Shown here: positions 4,449 to 7,225 of the stretch, in pieces | Layout: each line of letters opens with the position of its first letter | Position numbering within the stretch: position 1 is the first letter of the stretch | NCBI GenBank assembly: GCA_004212135.1 | Contig: RXIE01000068.1 | Span: 1 to 7,225, forward strand | Direction: 5' to 3' | Length of the DNA stretch: 7,225 bases | Source of the DNA: Candidatus Methanophagales archaeon ANME-1-THS | GTDB lineage: Archaea > Halobacteriota > Syntropharchaeia > Alkanophagales > Methanospirareceae | Notes under the pieces: model-generated | What the model was told of the DNA's origin: nothing | Databases searched by the model: none | What the model saw: only the letters and a program-made list of their open reading frames with translations | Translations under genes and position numbers: made by a program

Positions 4449-5726
4449 TCACCTTATCTCCGGGAAGGTATAGGCATCCGTGCCATCGAAGCAGTACTGC
4501 ACATCCTGGAAATTTTTTCTTAAGTCTATAACATACCCCTTTGCCTGATCTTCATCCCCGTCCTTGAGTATGAGCCTTCCCATAAGGGCTGCTATTTCTT
4601 TCATCTCTGATTCCTTCATTCCGATCCTCGTAAGCTCCTGCACACCGAGCCGGATCCCACTCGGCTCCTCGGGGTCCTTATCAGATGGTAACAAGTTCTT
4701 GTTGATGATGATATTTGCACGCTCCAATTTCTGGGCGACCGCAGCGCCACCACCCTGTTTCTGCACATCAACGGCAATTTGGTGCGACTCGGTAAACCCT
4801 TTATGCTCGCAGAGCACCTCAAACCCTTCCTCATACAAAGCCTGTGCGAACACTTTTGCATTGGTGATGATCTGCGCTGCATATGCTTCTCCGAAGGCGC
4901 TCATCTCAGCCAGTGTAACCGCTAAGCCTGCAATATGGTGAAGATGATGGTTGCTCACCGTTCCTGGGAATACCGCTCGGTCTATCCGCTCTCGCAGGTT
5001 CGCCCTACAGAGAATGATTCCGCCCTGAGGACCTGGAAAGGTCTTATGCGTGCTGCTCGTGATCACCTCAGCCCCTTCACGGAATGGATCCTGGAATGTA
5101 TGACCCGCGATCAGACCTAAGACGTGCGAAGCATCATAGACGATCCTCGCGCCCACTTCATCCGCGACTTCTCTCGCCTCTGAAACCGGATGGGGGAAGA
5201 GGAAAAGACTGCCGCCAAACATGAGCAAGGACGGCTTTTTCGACTTTATTGCCCTCAGCATCTGCGCTCCATCAATATTCATCTCCTGAGCGTCGAAGGG
5301 GAAGTTGTCCAGTTTTAAACCCCGAAGAGCCGGGATCGAGTACTTTGAAGAACTGATATGCCCTCCATCAGGTATTGATAACGCCATTATTCGGTCACCG
5401 ACCGACGTGAGCGCGAAAAGAGCCGCGATATTCGCATTTACACCTGAAATCGGCTTTATATTCACATGCTCAGCCTCAAAGAGCTCTTTCGCATACCGTA
5501 TTGCCTTCTCCTCGATCTCATCGATGTATCTGCAGCCCTGGTAAAACCGTCGTCCAACCTCACCTTCGGCATACCGGTGTGACAAATCTGACGCGAGGAG
5601 CATTTTCACGGTATTGCTCGTGATATTTTCGCTCGCTATGAGCGGCAAGGCGTTGGCAAACAGTTCATGATGCCTCCGTACTGATGCGACGATGCTTTGT
5701 ATCTCCGCGTGCATATCTCCTGCCAT
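4449..5726 (-). CDS. glyA: Serine hydroxymethyltransferase
   Basis: The 425-residue PLP enzyme interconverts serine and glycine while passing a one-carbon unit to a pterin. In methanogen-related archaea this is tetrahydromethanopterin or a related carrier, and the carrier here is inferred. Diagnostic segments are PLIASENITS (28-37, catalytic Glu33), HRYAEGEVGRRFYQGCRYID (50-69), GGHISSSKYS (121-130), the PLP-binding DASHVLGLIAG (198-208, Asp198 and His201) and STHKTFPGPQGG (225-236) with Schiff-base Lys228. The substrate-binding Arg is in GIRLGVQELTRIGM. The length is normal for archaeal SHMT and the archaeal RRFYQGC form replaces the bacterial KRYYGGC. ATG 5726 follows AGGAGGAGAAAGGAACA, a Shine-Dalgarno at slightly long spacing or an AAGG at short spacing; Met5 is an alternative start. 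It lies 40 nt after pyrB on the same strand with no promoter visible between, so co-transcription is likely. The stop is TGA. Confidence 0.97.
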   Translation of the reverse strand: MAGDMHAEIQSIVASVRRHHELFANALPLIASENITSNTVKMLLASDLSHRYAEGEVGRRFYQGCRYIDEIEEKAIRYAKELFEAEHVNIKPISGVNANIAALFALTSVGDRIMALSIPDGGHISSSKYSIPALRGLKLDNFPFDAQEMNIDGAQMLRAIKSKKPSLLMFGGSLFLFPHPVSEAREVADEVGARIVYDASHVLGLIAGHTFQDPFREGAEVITSSTHKTFPGPQGGIILCRANLRERIDRAVFPGTVSNHHLHHIAGLAVTLAEMSAFGEAYAAQIITNAKVFAQALYEEGFEVLCEHKGFTESHQIAVDVQKQGGGAAVAQKLERANIIINKNLLPSDKDPEEPSGIRLGVQELTRIGMKESEMKEIAALMGRLILKDGDEDQAKGYVIDLRKNFQDVQYCFDGTDAYTFPEIR

Positions 5727-5766
5727 TTGTTCCTTTCTCCTCCTAGCTTGCCTTCACTTTCGATTT

Positions 5767-6702
5767 TTAACGTCCCAGTAAGAGCGAGAGAACCGCCATC
5801 CGCACGGGAATACCGTAGAACGCCTGGCGGAAATACCTCGCATTCTTCGTCCGATCTACGTCCGGATCGATCTCGTCCATTCTGGGGAGTGGATGCATGA
5901 TGATGACCTCCTCATTCTTTTTTAAGAGGTCAGTGGTTATACGATAGGTCCCTACAACTTTGTTATACTCCGTAGGGTCTGGAAATCGCTCTTTTTGGAT
6001 CCTCGTTACATAGAGCACGTTCACATCCTCGATAATTTCCGTAATATCGGTAGTTTCAGAAATCTCAGCGCCCGCCGCTCGCAAGTCCATTTTTATCTCC
6101 TCAGGCATCTTTAACACCTCCGGGGAGACAAAAAAGAGCTTCGCCCTATAAAAGGATAACGCATAGGCGAGCGAGTGCACCGTCCGTCCATACTTCAGGT
6201 CGCCGACCAGGGCAATCGAGAGCGAATCAAGCAGATGCTCTTTCTTGATCGTGTATAAATCGAGCAGAGTCTGCGTGGGGTGCTGTCCCGCACCATCACC
6301 AGCGTTTATGATGGGAACGGTGGAGAACGAAGCTGCCATTCTCGACGCGCCTTCCTTCGGATGGCGGAGCGCGATGATGTCGCAATACTCAGATACCACC
6401 GTTATGGTGTCCATTAAATTTTCACCCTTAGCCGCTGAACTCGCCTCTGGCGAGGATACGTTTATGACCTCCCCGCCTAACCGCTTCATTGCGACTTCAA
6501 ATGATAACCGTGTCCGCGTGCTTGGCTCGTAAAAGAGATTAGCAAGTAGTGTGCCCTCCAGGAGATCGCTCTTCTTCCCTGCTTTTGCTCCTGGTTCCAG
6601 CCCTCGGGCGAATATCTCTAACTCCTCGGCCCGGGTCAATATCAAATCTATCTCTTCTTTCGTGAAATCACGGGTCGAAATGATATGCCTCTTCGTGAAC
6701 AT
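5767..6702 (-). CDS. pyrB: Aspartate carbamoyltransferase catalytic subunit
   Basis: This 311-residue enzyme condenses carbamoyl phosphate with aspartate to give carbamoyl-aspartate, the committed step of pyrimidine synthesis. The carbamoyl-phosphate loop is STRTRLSF (61-68). The 80s loop supplies Ser88 and Lys92 (SSAAKGE), a residue set reaching into the neighbouring active site of the trimer. Further active-site motifs are HPTQTLLD (141-148), GDLKYGRTVHSL (167-178), TRIQKERF (233-240) for aspartate binding and HPLPRMDEI (270-278). All expected catalytic residues are present and the length matches the family. ATG 6702 has no Shine-Dalgarno, but a TATA box lies about 30 nt upstream, indicating a leaderless mRNA. 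Archaeal pyrB is often followed by pyrI, the regulatory subunit. Here glyA follows instead, so allosteric control depends on a pyrI elsewhere or is absent. The stop is TAA. Confidence 0.97.
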   Translation of the reverse strand: MFTKRHIISTRDFTKEEIDLILTRAEELEIFARGLEPGAKAGKKSDLLEGTLLANLFYEPSTRTRLSFEVAMKRLGGEVINVSSPEASSAAKGENLMDTITVVSEYCDIIALRHPKEGASRMAASFSTVPIINAGDGAGQHPTQTLLDLYTIKKEHLLDSLSIALVGDLKYGRTVHSLAYALSFYRAKLFFVSPEVLKMPEEIKMDLRAAGAEISETTDITEIIEDVNVLYVTRIQKERFPDPTEYNKVVGTYRITTDLLKKNEEVIIMHPLPRMDEIDPDVDRTKNARYFRQAFYGIPVRMAVLSLLLGR

Positions 6703-6725
6703 TAAATGAGGATGTAAGAACTAAT

Positions 6726-6737
6726 CCATATAAATAG
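6726..6737 (-). promoter_or_regulatory. TATA box of pyrB (pyrB-glyA operon)
   Basis: CTATTTATATGG on the minus strand is centred about 30 nt upstream of ATG 6702. Start-site spacing predicts a leaderless pyrB transcript, in keeping with the missing Shine-Dalgarno. Confidence 0.65.
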
Positions 6738-6747
6738 CCATAGCTAA

Positions 6748-6826
6748 ACTAAAAATAAAAAATGAGAAAAGGGGGCGAATACTAAGAGAGACCTTATAGA
6801 ACGGATAAATGCGTTTATCTCTCCTT
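6748..6826 (-). terminator. Stem-loop and T-rich terminator of alba
   Basis: Directly after the alba stop, the minus strand has GATAAA-CGCA-TTTATC, a perfect 6-bp hairpin at 6804-6819. It is enclosed by weaker GAGAG/CTCTC pairing and followed by a T-rich run at about 6748-6770 with T6 and T5 tracts. This arrangement suits efficient 3'-end formation of an abundant alba mRNA and separates it from pyrB. Confidence 0.55.
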
Positions 6827-7105
6827 TTACGCCTTTGCCTTCAGTGTTATTTCGAGCGACGAAACGTTCGCCTTATCTCCTCCTTCTCCTACTATCTGCT
6901 CTGTCCCTATCTTTATGTCCTTGACTTCTACCCCGGGCATGAACTTGTTCTTCGTGACCTCTGCGGTATCCACTGCCCTTGAGATCGCTCTCCCTCTCGC
7001 CTTTATCACCACTTCGTCGAAGCCGTTGTTGAACTGCGTCACTACAGCCAGGACATAACTCATCACAGACTTGTTGCCGATATATATCACGTTGTCTTCT
7101 GGCAT
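6827..7105 (-). CDS. albA: DNA/RNA-binding protein Alba
   Basis: This 92-residue protein is an archaeal Alba (PF01918), a small abundant dimeric chromatin and RNA-binding protein. The sequence opens VIYIGNKSVMSYVLAVVTQF (6-25), with the nucleic-acid-binding loop GNKSVM. The invariant core VVIKARGRAISRAVDTAEV (32-50) follows, then FMPGVEVKDIKIGTEQIV (55-72), a flexible hairpin rich in Gly and charged residues (GEGGDKA) and the closing strand SSLEITLKAKA. Asn11 replaces the first lysine of the KK pair known in Sulfolobus Alba (Lys16, the acetylation site), while Lys12 keeps the second. Some euryarchaeal homologues also have GNK. ATG 7105 is preceded by GGTGAT (7117-7112), an archaeal Shine-Dalgarno at 6-7 nt, and by a TATA box at 7136-7150. 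A terminator follows, so it is probably monocistronic. The stop is TAA. Confidence 0.97.
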   Translation of the reverse strand: MPEDNVIYIGNKSVMSYVLAVVTQFNNGFDEVVIKARGRAISRAVDTAEVTKNKFMPGVEVKDIKIGTEQIVGEGGDKANVSSLEITLKAKA

Positions 7106-7135
7106 TTTTGCATCACCACTCTCTATCTTTGTTTA

Positions 7136-7150
7136 GAATATATTTAAAGA
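7136..7150. promoter_or_regulatory. TATA region of alba, possibly bidirectional
   Basis: On the minus strand TCTTTAAATATATTC lies about 25-30 nt before the predicted alba start site, which leaves the GGTGAT Shine-Dalgarno in a short leader. Read on plus, ATATATTTAAAG would direct initiation near 7170, next to the possible start of a divergent gene. Confidence 0.6.
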
Positions 7151-7171
7151 TATCATATTTAGCTTAGCCCG

Positions 7172-7225
7172 TTGCCCCCGCAAAAATGCCCTCGCTGTGG
7201 ATACCGGAAGATACCAGACCGAGAA
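7172..7225 (+). CDS. Possible zinc-ribbon protein start, partial
   Basis: An open plus-strand frame from TTG 7172 reads MPPQKCPRCGYRKIPDRE up to the window end. CPRCG is a typical zinc-ribbon half-site, and such knuckles often open archaeal zinc-ribbon or nucleic-acid-associated proteins. A TATA-like site about 27 nt upstream suggests a leaderless transcript divergent from alba. A competing frame from ATG 7186 (MPSLWIPEDTRPR) also stays open to the end and cannot be excluded. With only 18 codons visible, the protein cannot be named. Confidence 0.35.
   Translation, partial: MPPQKCPRCGYRKIPDRE

Noticed and set aside
3531..4473. Several plus-strand open frames rich in Ser, Leu and Phe opposite the coiled-coil gene
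   Set aside because: They are antisense shadows produced by the Lys/Glu/Arg-rich codons of the minus-strand gene and show no family resemblance.
1..7225. CRISPR array or long tandem repeats
   Set aside because: No regularly spaced repeats of 24-40 nt are present. The only repeated structure seen is the two-copy hairpin element and its possible half-copy.

Overview
The window looks like a euryarchaeal chromosome segment. Four things support this: an Alba chromatin protein, a threonyl-tRNA synthetase with the archaeal-type N-terminal domain, an archaeal COG1340-type coiled-coil protein, and TATA-type promoters (TATTTATA or TTTAAATATA) about 25-30 nt upstream of starts that often lack a Shine-Dalgarno sequence. 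A lineage near the methanogens or ANME archaea would fit, but nothing in the window fixes the genus.

Layout. Positions 1-126 (minus) hold the first 42 codons of thrS. A YjbQ-family gene (205-603, plus) is divergent from it. Next comes a tRNA-Arg(GCG) gene (690-761) preceded directly by an unusual hairpin element. From about 800 to 2600 lies an A+T-richer accessory stretch. It has one intact gene of the pRiA4b ORF-3-like family (917-1480), a 19-codon hicA-like toxin remnant (1501-1557), a tail-to-tail 5' fragment of a conjugation or DNA-translocation ATPase with an intact Walker A (1520-1762, minus), and a membrane-anchored coiled-coil gene (1810-2575) broken by an in-frame TAG and a homopolymer frameshift. 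This reads as a decayed mobile or defence island beside a tRNA.

Positions 2644-7105 are an ordinary housekeeping block, all on the minus strand. In transcription order it contains alba (7105-6827), pyrB (6702-5767), glyA (5726-4449), a COG1340-like coiled-coil gene (4397-3531) and a TatD-family metallohydrolase (3432-2644). alba appears to end at a T-rich terminator and pyrB has its own TATA box. pyrB and glyA are 40 nt apart and probably co-transcribed, linking pyrimidine synthesis and one-carbon metabolism. The coiled-coil gene has its own near-leaderless promoter. The last 54 nt may start a divergent plus-strand zinc-ribbon gene.

The most unusual signal is a hairpin element found twice: at 651-689, abutting the tRNA, and at 3490-3532, overlapping the coiled-coil gene's stop codon. 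The two copies share a TTAGCrCAGGTT core and keep a two-part stem despite different sequences and lengths. That suggests a dispersed structured repeat or RNA element.
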